Assembly (NCBI GenBank): GCA_964448675.1
Contig: CAYUZU010000003.1
Span: 124,001-188,000 of the forward strand
Reading direction: 5' to 3'
Length of the DNA: 64,000 nucleotides
From: CAYUZU01 sp964448675
GTDB lineage: Bacteria > Planctomycetota > Phycisphaerae > UBA1845 > Fen-1342
The number at the start of each line of letters is the position of its first letter. Position 1 is the stretch's first letter. This document shows positions 1 through 11,800 of the stretch, in pieces. The position numbers were made by a program, and so were the translations under genes. The notes beneath the pieces were generated by a model. The model had not been told where the DNA came from. It did no database searches and worked only from the letters and a program-made list of their open reading frames with translations.

Positions 1-159
1 CGTCAGGCAGTCTGCTCGCTTTCACCAGAACATGGGTCCCCCGCCAGAGACGGAGCTAAACCGCTCCCGATCGTAGAGAATCACCGCCGGCGAAACAATG
101 CCGACCATCGGGCTAACATACCTGATTATCGGTTGTGTGGTCGCCGACGGCATGCGCCC

Positions 160-786
160 TCACGGCGGCGTCCCGCCCTCCGGCTGCGTGGTCGGCGCCC
201 GCTCCCAGCCATGGGCCTCGGTTGCGTCGGCGATGCGGCGGCCCTCGCTCTCGTTCGGCGCAGCGGTGAATTCGCCGGTCATCAGGTAACGGGTCGCGGG
301 TCCCCAGTTGCCGAAGATCTGCTGGCCACGGCGCGCGACCTGAAGCCGGAAGCTGCCGCGCATCTGGTCGCCATCCTCGCGATAGAGCGCCACGATGCCG
401 GTCATCGACACGAACCGCGCCTGGGCCGGGCCAAAGCGGGCGACGCCGCGGAGTTCGCGCTTGGTGACGCGGTACTCGCGTGCCCGCCCCGCCGGCGGCC
501 CTTCGAGCACGAGCGAAAGCTGAAAAACGAGGTGCTCGGGCAGCCAGCCCCAGGGGCGATCGTGCTCCAGCGCGACCCACACCTGCCCCTCGTCGTCCTG
601 CCACCAGTAGCAGTGCTCGATGGGCAGCCGGGTGACCTTGGGCGGCGGCGGATCGATGCTGTTGAAGTTGAGCGAGGCGAGCTGCACGTAGCCCGGGCTC
701 TGGCAACCAGCGAGCGCGACGGCGCCCGCCAGCAACACCAGCCGCCACGGAGCGCGAAGCAGCAATGTGCGAGGCCGGGCACTCAC
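160..786 (-). CDS. Putative lipoprotein of unknown function
   Basis: Reading from GTG at 786 gives about 208 residues. They begin with a basic stretch, a hydrophobic segment and a lipobox (ALAGC), so this is probably a secreted, lipid-anchored protein. The GTG overlaps the glyA stop in a GTGA tetranucleotide, which argues for this start over the upstream ATG at 813 and suggests translational coupling. I recognise no domain in the mature part; it contains several Trp and Arg residues and a 'HCYWWQDDEGQVWVALEHD' stretch. It is the last gene of the glyA unit. Confidence 0.6.
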   Translation of the reverse strand: MSARPRTLLLRAPWRLVLLAGAVALAGCQSPGYVQLASLNFNSIDPPPPKVTRLPIEHCYWWQDDEGQVWVALEHDRPWGWLPEHLVFQLSLVLEGPPAGRAREYRVTKRELRGVARFGPAQARFVSMTGIVALYREDGDQMRGSFRLQVARRGQQIFGNWGPATRYLMTGEFTAAPNESEGRRIADATEAHGWERAPTTQPEGGTPP

Positions 787-2045
787 GCGTGCGGCAGCGG
801 GAATTGCCCGCACAGATCGCGCACCTCCCCGCGAATCTTCTCGAATGCCGCCGCGTCTTCGCCGGCCGACAGCGTGCGGTGAATCAGGTCGGCGACGGTC
901 TTCATCTCGGCTTCCTTCATGCCGCGCGTGGTCAGCGCCGGCGTGCCGAGCCGCAGGCCACTGGTCTGCGTGGGCTTGCGCTCGTCGAACGGGATCATGT
1001 TCTTGTTGGTGATGATGCCGGCGTTTTCGAGCCAGGCCTCGGCCTGCTTGCCGGTGAGGTCGGGATGGACGGCGCGCAGGTCGACGAGCATGAGGTGGTT
1101 GTCGGTGCCGCCCGACACGAGCCGATAGCCCTTGCCCATCAGTGATTCGGCCAAGGCGCGGGCGTTGTCGACGATCTGCTGCTGGTACTGCTTGAACTCG
1201 GGCCGCAGGGCTTCGCCGAAGGCCACCGCCTTGGCGGTGATGGTGTGCATCAGCGGGCCACCCTGCGTGCCGGGGAAGATCCAGCGATTGATGACTTTGA
1301 AGTCGTCCTCGTTGTTGACGAAGATCATGCCGCCACGCGGTCCGCGCAGCGTCTTATGCGTGGTGGTGGTCGTATAGTCGGCGACGTTGATGGACGTCGG
1401 GTGCAGGCCGGCGGCAACGAGGCCGGCGATGTGGGCGATGTCGGCCATCACGCGTGCGCCGCAGGCCTTGGCGACCTCGGCAAACCCGGCGAAGTCGATC
1501 GTGCGCGGATAGGCCGACGCGCCGCAGATGATGAGCTTGGGCTTGTGCTCCTGCGCGAGTTTGCGCACGGTGTCCATGCTGACCTGCTCGGTATCCTGCT
1601 CGACGCCGTAAGAGACGACATTGAACCACGCGCCGCTGAAGTTGACCTTGAGGCCGTGCGACAGGTGGCCGCCGTGCGCAAGGTCGAGCGACAGGATGGT
1701 GTCACCCGGTTGCAGTGCGGCGCAGAGCACGGCGACGTTGGCCTGGGCGCCGGAGTGCGGCTGCACATTGACGTACGACGCGCCGAAAAGCTTGTTGGCA
1801 CGGTCGCGCGCGAGATCCTCGACCGCGTCCATGTTCACGCAGCCGCCGTAGTAACGTTTGCCCGGGTACCCCTCGGCGTACTTGTTGGTGTAGACCGAGC
1901 CGTTCGCGGTGCGCACAGCGACCGAAACGTGGTTTTCGGACGCGATGAGCTCGAGAGTGTCTTGCTGGCGTTCCTCTTCGCGGCGGATCAGCTCGGCGAT
2001 CTCGGGATCACTGTCACTCAGCGGGCGGGACATGAAGTCGGTCAT
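783..2045 (-). CDS. glyA: Serine hydroxymethyltransferase
   Basis: This cytosolic PLP enzyme interconverts serine plus tetrahydrofolate with glycine plus 5,10-methylene-THF. The protein has about 420 residues, the usual length. Family hallmarks include the N-terminal 'SENHVS', 'YAEGYPGKRYYGGC', and the PLP lysine in 'TTTTTHKTLRGPRGG'. ATG at 2045 is chosen because GAGAGGAG lies five bases upstream, whereas the GTG at 2051 would sit directly against that site. Its stop overlaps the start of the downstream lipoprotein gene. Confidence 0.97.
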   Translation of the reverse strand: MTDFMSRPLSDSDPEIAELIRREEERQQDTLELIASENHVSVAVRTANGSVYTNKYAEGYPGKRYYGGCVNMDAVEDLARDRANKLFGASYVNVQPHSGAQANVAVLCAALQPGDTILSLDLAHGGHLSHGLKVNFSGAWFNVVSYGVEQDTEQVSMDTVRKLAQEHKPKLIICGASAYPRTIDFAGFAEVAKACGARVMADIAHIAGLVAAGLHPTSINVADYTTTTTHKTLRGPRGGMIFVNNEDDFKVINRWIFPGTQGGPLMHTITAKAVAFGEALRPEFKQYQQQIVDNARALAESLMGKGYRLVSGGTDNHLMLVDLRAVHPDLTGKQAEAWLENAGIITNKNMIPFDERKPTQTSGLRLGTPALTTRGMKEAEMKTVADLIHRTLSAGEDAAAFEKIRGEVRDLCGQFPLPHA

Positions 2046-2064
2046 CGGCACTCCTCTCGTTGTG

Positions 2065-2682
2065 TCAATCGCGGGCGTCGTCGGACGGCTCCGGCGCGTC
2101 GGGGGTCGGTACCACGCGGTCGGCGGGCGACGGCTCGACCATGCCGGGGCCGAAGCGGGCCTGCAACTCTTTCAGCAGCGCACGCTCCAAGCTAGTGTCG
2201 CGGCGGACGCGCGTCCAGACCGTGTTCTGCTGGCGCGTGGTGGCGGCGTCGCGATCGATGGCGGTCTCGTGGCCGGGGAGGTCACTGATGCGGCTGCTGG
2301 AGGCGGGGATCGCATTCCGGGCAGCGGTGTCGCGGCGCTCGATGTCGATCTGGAGCCGGGCGATGGGGCCCTGGGTGCGCGGGAGCAGCTTTAGCGTCGC
2401 GCGGCGCCGCAGGGTGGACTCGCCGCCGTAGAAATCGCGCGCAGTGCCGCTGTCGCGCTGGGTGGTGTACTCCTGCCAGGGTGTGGTGACGACGTAATGG
2501 GAGTAGTCGGGGCGGGCCGCGCCAAACTCGTCGCGCAGCAGCAGGGTCGCGGCGGCGAGCACCTCGTCGGCGCTACCGCCGGTGATGACGCGCTGCTGCG
2601 GGTTGATCGCGGTGTCTTGGATCGTGCAGCCCGTGGTGCCCAGGGCCGCGAAGAGGGTGAGCAGGACGGCGAACCGCATCAT
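2065..2682 (-). CDS. Putative lipoprotein of unknown function
   Basis: About 205 residues from ATG 2682, which has AAAGGAA seven bases upstream. The N-terminus is a short signal peptide ending in a lipobox (GTTGC). The mature part contains 'ADEVLAAATLLLRDEFG' and a strand-rich region with 'RATLKLLPRTQGPIARLQI', which resembles small envelope lipoproteins that handle repeated beta-strand folds, but I cannot assign a family. The C-terminus is Pro/Asp-rich. It lies 20 bases upstream of glyA on the same strand, so it may share its transcript. Confidence 0.6.
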   Translation of the reverse strand: MMRFAVLLTLFAALGTTGCTIQDTAINPQQRVITGGSADEVLAAATLLLRDEFGAARPDYSHYVVTTPWQEYTTQRDSGTARDFYGGESTLRRRATLKLLPRTQGPIARLQIDIERRDTAARNAIPASSSRISDLPGHETAIDRDAATTRQQNTVWTRVRRDTSLERALLKELQARFGPGMVEPSPADRVVPTPDAPEPSDDARD

Positions 2683-2759
2683 GGTGGTTCCTTTCGAGCA
2701 CGAGTGGGCGCATGGCAGCGACCGCCAGTTGCACGGGATCGTCACCGCCGACTGGCGCG

Positions 2760-4673
2760 TTATTCCTCCCGCGGCGGCACGACGAGCGGTTCGTCCGCCG
2801 GCGGCTCGAGTATCGTACCCGCTGGCGGTGGCGACGTCTTGTCCCCTTCGGGGGTCGGCGTGCGGAGGGGCGCCCGCGGCGCGGGCAGGACGGTCTCGCC
2901 GCGCAGCATGGCGGGGTATTGCGACAGGATCGAGCCGCGGAGGTCGAGGGCCGCAGCGCGTTCGAGGTTCTCCAGGCCGCGCTCGCGATAACCGCCGTGA
3001 TACTCGAGATAGCCCAGCAGGAAACGCAGCTCGGCCGTTTCGCGCTGGTCGAGCTGGCGCATGATGTCGGAGCGGCGGATGTCGATGTTCTCGCCGCCCC
3101 CCATCAGCGACGTGAGGTCGAAGCGGAAGCGTGAGACCTCGGGGTATTGTCGCAATCCCTGCGCCAGGGCCAGGGCCGCCGAACGATAGTCGCCGGCCGC
3201 CAACAGCGCGTGCGCCTTGCCGATCAGCGGCAACGGATTGGCGGGATCGGCGATGTGGGCCGCTTCGTAACGATCGGCAGCCTCGGCGAAGTGCCCGATG
3301 TCCATGAGTGACTCGGCCTTGAGCAGCAAGTCGTTGACGATCGACGCGCCGCGCCCGGTGAACGTCGTCAGCGGCGTCTCCAGTACGCGCGCGACGAACT
3401 CGTCCGCTTCCTCGAGATCCGCGGTCGGCGCCTCGGGCATGGCGCCCGGCGCGAGATCGGGCTCCTCCACCAGGGCCTGCTGCATTTCATCAAACCAGGC
3501 CGACGCCGGGCTGTCCTCCAGCGCCAGGGCCAGCCGCATGTCGGTGAACACGTCGTAGCCGGGCAGCACACTGGGGTCGGACAGTCGCTGCGACAGGGTC
3601 AGGCTGTCGGCCTCGGGGTCGGCGGTTTCTTCGAGCCGCTCCGGCAGGATCAAGCCGGGCTGCAACCGGCCTCCGCGCCACCCCGCCGCCCAGGTGGGCG
3701 CGTCGGCGTCGGAGTCGAGCACGCCGACGGAATTGAGCATGTTGCCGCTGAGCAGCGCGTCAAGCGGCGTGGTTTCGCCGCCGCGACGGTTGTCGGCGGC
3801 GGCGGCGGTGCCTTCGGCGTCCAGCCGCAGCGAGGGGCGGCGTGCCTGGTCCTCGGGTCGCTCGACGTCGAATCGACGCGTGCGTGTCGGGTCGGTCGTG
3901 GGCGGGAAAAGATCGCTGACGGCCGGCGTCGATTCGCGGAAGGGCTCTTCGAGGCCGGGCAGGCGAATGCGTTCCGGCGTGCGGCGCTCCCAGGGCAGCG
4001 GCGGCTCGGCGCCCAGGGGGACCGACAGCGGCGGCGCCGGCGGTGGCTGCGTGCCGAAGATGCTGCTCGTGGTGGCCCATGCGTCCTCGGCGCCAGGATC
4101 GACGAGCTGATAGACGCCGGCGGGCGATTGCGTCAGGCGCATACGGAGATCGAGCGGCTCGCTCATGGCGGGGCTGCGCACGCCGGGCAGGGTCTGCCCA
4201 GTCAGGAAGCCGGTCGTGTAGGCCGTGGTGGACGGGTCGTAGTAAGGCCGGGCAAACGCCCGGGAGCTGAGCGTGTTGACCGGGCGGTAGGCATCGGCAG
4301 CGCTGATGGAATCGCGGCGAAAGGTGTACAGCGAGGCGCTGCCCAGCGGGGCGCGGAAGTCGGTCGGCGACGGAATCGGGGAGACGCTGCGCAGGGCCAT
4401 CCCGCGGCCGACATTGCCGGAGGCATAGAGATTGCCACCGACCAGGGGCGACATCGGGCGCGTCAGCGTGGGGTAGTTGGCCGAGGGTGGCCGGAGCATA
4501 CCGCGCGACAGCGACGTGTTGACGTCGTAGCGCATTCCGGGGTTCACCCGCAGGTCGACGGTGGGATCGATGGCCTCCTGCGCGTGTACGGCGCTTGCGA
4601 TGGTCGCCACCATGGTCAGCGCGAGAACGATGGGCAGACACCGGGAATGCGATTGGCGATACAGAGGATGCAT
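2760..4673 (-). CDS. Secreted TPR-repeat protein
   Basis: 637 residues with an N-terminal signal peptide ending at about residue 31 (AVHA-Q), so it is exported. Residues 35-440 are low-complexity, rich in Pro, Arg, Ser and acidic residues, with no recognised domain. Residues about 443-560 contain TPR-like helices ('AESLMDIGHFAEAADRYEAA', 'GKAHALLAAGDYRSAALALA', 'LGYLEYHGGYRERGLENLER'). The tail is Pro-rich. TPRs suggest a scaffold role in the periplasm; no enzymatic motif is visible. It stands alone, 77 bases upstream of the lipoprotein gene at 2065-2682, and could be co-transcribed. Confidence 0.7.
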   Translation of the reverse strand: MHPLYRQSHSRCLPIVLALTMVATIASAVHAQEAIDPTVDLRVNPGMRYDVNTSLSRGMLRPPSANYPTLTRPMSPLVGGNLYASGNVGRGMALRSVSPIPSPTDFRAPLGSASLYTFRRDSISAADAYRPVNTLSSRAFARPYYDPSTTAYTTGFLTGQTLPGVRSPAMSEPLDLRMRLTQSPAGVYQLVDPGAEDAWATTSSIFGTQPPPAPPLSVPLGAEPPLPWERRTPERIRLPGLEEPFRESTPAVSDLFPPTTDPTRTRRFDVERPEDQARRPSLRLDAEGTAAAADNRRGGETTPLDALLSGNMLNSVGVLDSDADAPTWAAGWRGGRLQPGLILPERLEETADPEADSLTLSQRLSDPSVLPGYDVFTDMRLALALEDSPASAWFDEMQQALVEEPDLAPGAMPEAPTADLEEADEFVARVLETPLTTFTGRGASIVNDLLLKAESLMDIGHFAEAADRYEAAHIADPANPLPLIGKAHALLAAGDYRSAALALAQGLRQYPEVSRFRFDLTSLMGGGENIDIRRSDIMRQLDQRETAELRFLLGYLEYHGGYRERGLENLERAAALDLRGSILSQYPAMLRGETVLPAPRAPLRTPTPEGDKTSPPPAGTILEPPADEPLVVPPREE

Positions 4674-4786
4674 GAGACACCTCGGTCGATGCGGTCAAGC
4701 TACGGCCGCGGCGAAGACAGCGTGCGGCCTTCCTTGATTGTACCACGCTCGGCGGGTGATCGCCGGGGCGGATCGCGAGCCGGGGG

Positions 4787-5518
4787 CTACGCGAGGTGGC
4801 GGCCGCCGTCGATGGCGAGGACCGTCCCGGTAATGTAATCGCCATCGACGAGCACGAAGTGGACCGCGGCGGCGATATCCTCCGGCGTCCCGGGGCGCTG
4901 CAGGGGGATCTTGCGCGTCAGGCGATCGCGTGTTTCCTCGTCGTAATCCTCGGGCCAGGCCGCCACGCCCGGGGCGACGCCGACGACATTGACGTCCGGG
5001 GCCAGGCTGCGGGCCAGTACGCGGGTGAGCGTCTCGAGGCCGCCCTTGGAGACGACATACGCGAGGTGGTCCGGCCAGGCACGCTGCAGGGACGCGTCGA
5101 GGAGATTCACCACGCGGCCGCGACGCTGGCGGAGTTGTTCGCGGGCCGCATGCACGAGAACCGCGGGGGCCGTGAGATTGACGTCGAGCGTGCGGCGCCA
5201 GTCATCCAGCGAGAAGTCGTCCAGCGTCATGGATTCGAAGAGCGACGCGTTGTTGATCAGCACGTCGAGACCGCCGAAGTGCTGCGTGACGCGCGCGACG
5301 AGGGCCGCGGCCTGGTCGGCATCGCCAAGGTCCGCCTGGAACGCCTCGGCAGCAACACCGGCCCGGCGACAGTCATCCACCGTACGGGCCGCATCCTGGG
5401 CCGAGTGATGGTAGTGGACGGCGATCGGACATCCCGCCCCGGCCAGGCGCAGCGCGATCGCCCGCCCCACCCGCCGGGCGGCGCCCGTCACCAGCACGAC
5501 GCGATCCTGCAGGTTCAT
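4787..5518 (-). CDS. SDR oxidoreductase, pteridine reductase (PTR1/FolM)-like
   Basis: About 243 residues from the ATG at 5518, which overlaps the truA stop (ATGA). It is a classical short-chain dehydrogenase: the cofactor loop reads TGAARRVGRA, followed by 'LINNAS' and the catalytic YxxxK ('YVVSK'). The Arg-Arg in the glycine-rich loop, 'HYHHSA', and 'VAPGVAAWPEDYDEET' are closer to pteridine reductases and dihydromonapterin reductase (FolM) than to FabG. The likely role is NADPH-dependent reduction of a pterin or dihydrofolate. The substrate is inferred, not shown. It is coupled to truA at the end of the exopolysaccharide gene series. Confidence 0.82.
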   Translation of the reverse strand: MNLQDRVVLVTGAARRVGRAIALRLAGAGCPIAVHYHHSAQDAARTVDDCRRAGVAAEAFQADLGDADQAAALVARVTQHFGGLDVLINNASLFESMTLDDFSLDDWRRTLDVNLTAPAVLVHAAREQLRQRRGRVVNLLDASLQRAWPDHLAYVVSKGGLETLTRVLARSLAPDVNVVGVAPGVAAWPEDYDEETRDRLTRKIPLQRPGTPEDIAAAVHFVLVDGDYITGTVLAIDGGRHLA

Positions 5519-6288
5519 GATTCCTCCGTGACGCGCGGAATCTGCGCGTAGCGAACCCATTGCAGACACAGGCCCTGCGCCGGCGCGGTCTGGCCCGCGA
5601 GGCGGCGCTCACCCGCGGCGAGGATCTCGGCGGCGCGCTCGACCGGCCAGTGCCCGCGGGCGATTTCGAACAGCGTGCCGACCATGTTACGCACCTGATT
5701 GTAGAGGAAGCCATCGCCCTCCACGTCGATCAGAATCTCGTCGTGCCGGCGGCGGATGCCGATGCGGCGGACCGTGCGGACGGTGGTGGCGCGCGGGCTG
5801 CCCTGCGAGGCGAAGCCGGCGAAGTCGTGCGTGCCGGTCAGCGCGGCGGCGGCGGCGCGCATGGCGTCCAAGTCCAGCGGCACCCACACGTGCCATGCGT
5901 AACGCTGGTGGAAGTGCTCGGTCGGACGGCGCTCGGCGGCGAACAGGCGATAACGATAGAGCTTGCCGAGCGCATGCAGCGCGGGATGGAAACCGGGCGG
6001 CACCAGTCGCGCATGCACCAGGGCCATGTCCGGCGGCAGATGATGTCCCACGGCGCGGCGGAGATTGCTCACTGGAATGGTGGCGTTGGTACGGACCGTG
6101 GCGACCTGCCCGCGGGCGTGGACGCCAGCGTCGGTGCGACTGGCACCCTGGGTGCTCAGCGGATGGCGCAGGATGCGTTGCAGGACGCCTTCGAGCTCCT
6201 CCTGGGCCGTGCGCACACCCTGCTGGCGCTGCCAACCGTGAAAGTCCGTGCCGTCGTAGGCGAGCACAAACATGATCTTGCGGTCCAT
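5515..6288 (-). CDS. truA: tRNA pseudouridine(38-40) synthase
   Basis: 257 residues, the normal TruA length. It isomerises uridines 38-40 of the tRNA anticodon arm. The catalytic Asp is D53 in 'GASRTDAGVHARGQ'. Other family marks are 'LAYDGTDFHGWQ' at the N-terminus and 'DGFLYNQVRNMVGTL' near residue 200. It sits 246 bases downstream of the exopolysaccharide kinase gene and overlaps the SDR gene by four bases. A housekeeping gene here may simply be carried by the envelope operon transcript. Confidence 0.97.
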   Translation of the reverse strand: MDRKIMFVLAYDGTDFHGWQRQQGVRTAQEELEGVLQRILRHPLSTQGASRTDAGVHARGQVATVRTNATIPVSNLRRAVGHHLPPDMALVHARLVPPGFHPALHALGKLYRYRLFAAERRPTEHFHQRYAWHVWVPLDLDAMRAAAAALTGTHDFAGFASQGSPRATTVRTVRRIGIRRRHDEILIDVEGDGFLYNQVRNMVGTLFEIARGHWPVERAAEILAAGERRLAGQTAPAQGLCLQWVRYAQIPRVTEES

Positions 6289-6534
6289 CGGTGGCGATCC
6301 TACCCGCGCACGAGGCGTCCGTCACGGTGCGCGCAGCAGGCGCAGTACAGGCGGGGTGAGAACAGACGGCCCAGGGCACGGCTCACGGCGCCGCCGCACG
6401 AGGCGTGTTCAGCACCACGTGGCCGGCGGCCACCGCACTTCCGGCGCGGGGCCCGGACGCCGCGGGGCAGACCGGCGCAGTGCCCTACCCTCGGAGCGAA
6501 GCAGAGCGATGCCCTACCATGTGCGCCCGATGTG

Positions 6535-8805
<2,271 letters not shown>

Positions 8806-8860
8806 GACGTAACCTCATCCATTCGACTGGCCGTCGCGGCCGGGCCTTCGTACCGGCCCG

Positions 8861-11800
8861 CTACGGCAGTGACTGCATCAACTCGTTAAACCGCTGCCTA
8901 CGTCCCTCATCGGCCGTCTGCTCGGCCAGCGCCAAGCCCTGGCGGTACAGCCGCCGGGCATCGGCACTGCGGCCGCGCTCGGCGTAGACCTGTCCCAAAT
9001 GCTCGAGGATGGCCGGGTTGCCCCGCGGCTCGAGCCGGTAGGCGTGCTCCAGCGTGGCCAGGGCCCGGTCCAGGTACTCCTCGGTCTCGTTGCCGGACAT
9101 GGCATAGCGATAGTACACCCAGCCGATCGTGTCGAGGATATTGGCGACGTTGCGGTCTTCCTGCAGCAGCCGCTCGAGCTGCTCGGCGTACTGGACCGCC
9201 TCGGCCGGGCGCGGGAACGCCGGCCCCTCCGACTCCACCAGGAGGTAGGCGACGTTGTTCAGGGCGTACATGTGGTCGTCGCGGATCTCGAGCACCCGCT
9301 TGTAGGCGTCGATCGCCTCTTCGCTGTTGCCCTTGCGCTCGTGGGTCTGCCCCAGCGCCAGCAGCGCAGCGAGCCGCTCGGCCGACTGCGCCGCGGTCTT
9401 CGGCAGGACCTCTTCGAGGATGTCCCGGGCCTCGTCCGGGCGGCCGAAACGCAGCACGTGCTCGGCCAGGGCGATGCGCGAGCGCTGCCCGGCCGGTGTC
9501 TCGATGTTGGTGCTCTCGGCCACGCGCTGCAGGAGCTTCTCGGCGTCGCCGGGCTGCAGCGTCTCGCGCAGCTGGGCCGCAACGGCCCCCACCAGCGACG
9601 TGCTGGCGAAGCTCGCGTCGAACAGGGCGCGGCCCCACTGCTCGATGGCCTGCTCGCGGCGCCCCAGGGCCCAGTACGCCTCCGCCCCCGCCATGCGAAT
9701 GGAGGGCGTCGGCCGCTCGAGCGGCAGGTTGGTGAAGACATCCAGCGCTTCCTGCGGCGCCTCGGCCCGCGTCAGCATCGAGATCCGGGCGGCCAGGCAG
9801 GCCACCCGCAACCCCGGGTCGTTCGTCGCCAGGTCGGCGGCCCGCTGGTAGTAGCGGGCGGCGGCGGCGTACCGGCGGCTGGCGTCGTCCTGGTTGCCGG
9901 CCTCCTGCGCCCGGTCGCCGAGCTTCTCCAGCAGTTGACCGAGCTCACGCGGCCAGACGGGCTCCTCGGGATAGCGCTCCATGTATTCGCTGATCAGTGC
10001 CTGGGCGCGGTCCAGCTGGGCGTTGTCCGGCTCGCGCGTCGAGCCGTCGGGCAGCGGCCGCGGCGAGACGAGCAGGTCGACCATGCGGGCCACGACGGTC
10101 TGCGTCTCGGCGGCGGAGGCGCCGGCGGCGTTCAGCGCCTCGAGCTGGGCGCGCAGCTCGTTCAGCGCGAGATCGACCTCGCCCATGCGCTGATGGAACG
10201 AGGCCAGCATGCCGCGCAGCTGGTCCTCCCAGCGGGCCCCGGGCACGAGCAACTCGCGGGCCTTCATCAGGTCGCGGCGGGCCCCCTCGTAGTCGGAGCG
10301 GCCCATCGACAACGTGGCCCGGGCGAGCAGCGCACGGGCGTTCTCGGGGTCCATCTCGAGGATGCGCGTGAGGTCGCGTTCGGCGGCCTGCCGCTGGTTG
10401 GTCATCATGGCGATGCGGGCCCGGGCGCCCAGGGCGGACAGGTCCTCGCCGTGTCGCTCGATGTATTCGTTGACGACGCGCTCGGCCTCGCCGGTGCGGC
10501 GCATCACGAGCAGCGCGTCCACCAGATCCATCCGGATGCGCTGCAACACGGGACTGTCCGAGGGCATGCGATCCAGCAGCCAGCGGCAGACCTCGACCAC
10601 CTTCATCGGGTCATTGGCCCGCTGGTAGAAATCGATGAACGACAGGCCGACCATGCGGTCCACTTCGTTCTGCTCGGCCTCGTTGTCGATGACCTCCCGC
10701 ACCATCTGCTGCGCCGCGCGGTACTCGCGCTCGGCACCGCCGAGCTTGCCGTCGCGCTCGAGGAAGCGCGCCACGAGCAACTGCGCGGTGACCTTCGCGG
10801 CGCCGCGCTGCGTATCGCGGAACGCCTCGAGCGCCGCCACGCCGTGATCCGACTGGCCGCTGACGGTGTAGAAGGACGCCGCCATGCGCGCCATGTCGAA
10901 GCGCAGCTGCTCGGGGCCGGCCATCATCATGTCTTCGAAGAAGGCGTTGCCCTGCGACAGCAGGGTCTCCTGAGCCGAAGCGTTGTCCTGCTCGTCCGCG
11001 TATTCCCAGGCACGGATGTACAGCTCGGCCAGGCGCTGCAGGTTGGCCAGGTCGTCGGGGTTGTCCGCGCGGATGCGTTCGCGCTCGGCAACGGCCGCGA
11101 CCGGTGCGGCGTCTTCCGAAGCGCGTTCGCGCCGCTGCGCGACGAACGGCAGGTTGGGAGCCAGCTGGGCGAGCATCTCGAAGTGCTCTTCGGCCCGCCT
11201 GGTGTAGGCGGCCCGCTCCTCGCCGACCGCCTGCTCCGCCAGGCGATCGTAGGTGCTGGTGAGCAGCCCGTGCGCATCCACGCTGCGCGGGTTGTACTGC
11301 ACGGCGCGGTTGAGCGCCTCGACCGCCTCGCCCGGGCGTCCCGCCATCAGGTAGGCCCGCGCGAGGTCGACTTCCAGCTCGGCCGACTTGGGCAGGACGT
11401 TGATCGCAGCCCGGTACTCGCGGATGGCGTCCTCGGCCCGCTGCTGCAACAGGGCCAGTTGGCCGCGGTACGTGGCGCCCCCGGCACTGTCGTTGCCGCG
11501 ATTGTCATTGGCCCCCGAGAGCCGGCCGATGAGGTCCGGCAGGGCCGCCAGGTGCTCCTCGGCAACGGTGTCCTGCCCCGCGCGGCGGGCCTGTTGGGCC
11601 AGCTGGATGCGCAGCTTGAACTCCTCTTCGACCACGCCGAGATTGTCCGGCATGAGCTCGCGCAGCTCGAGCAGGTACGGCAGGGCCTTGGCGAATTCAC
11701 CGCGGCCGCGGTAGTGGTTGTAGTACTGCTCGGCGCGGGCCACGGGGTCGGGATTCTCGTCGATCAAGCTGCGCAGCTTGTCGTCGCGCTGCTCCGGATC

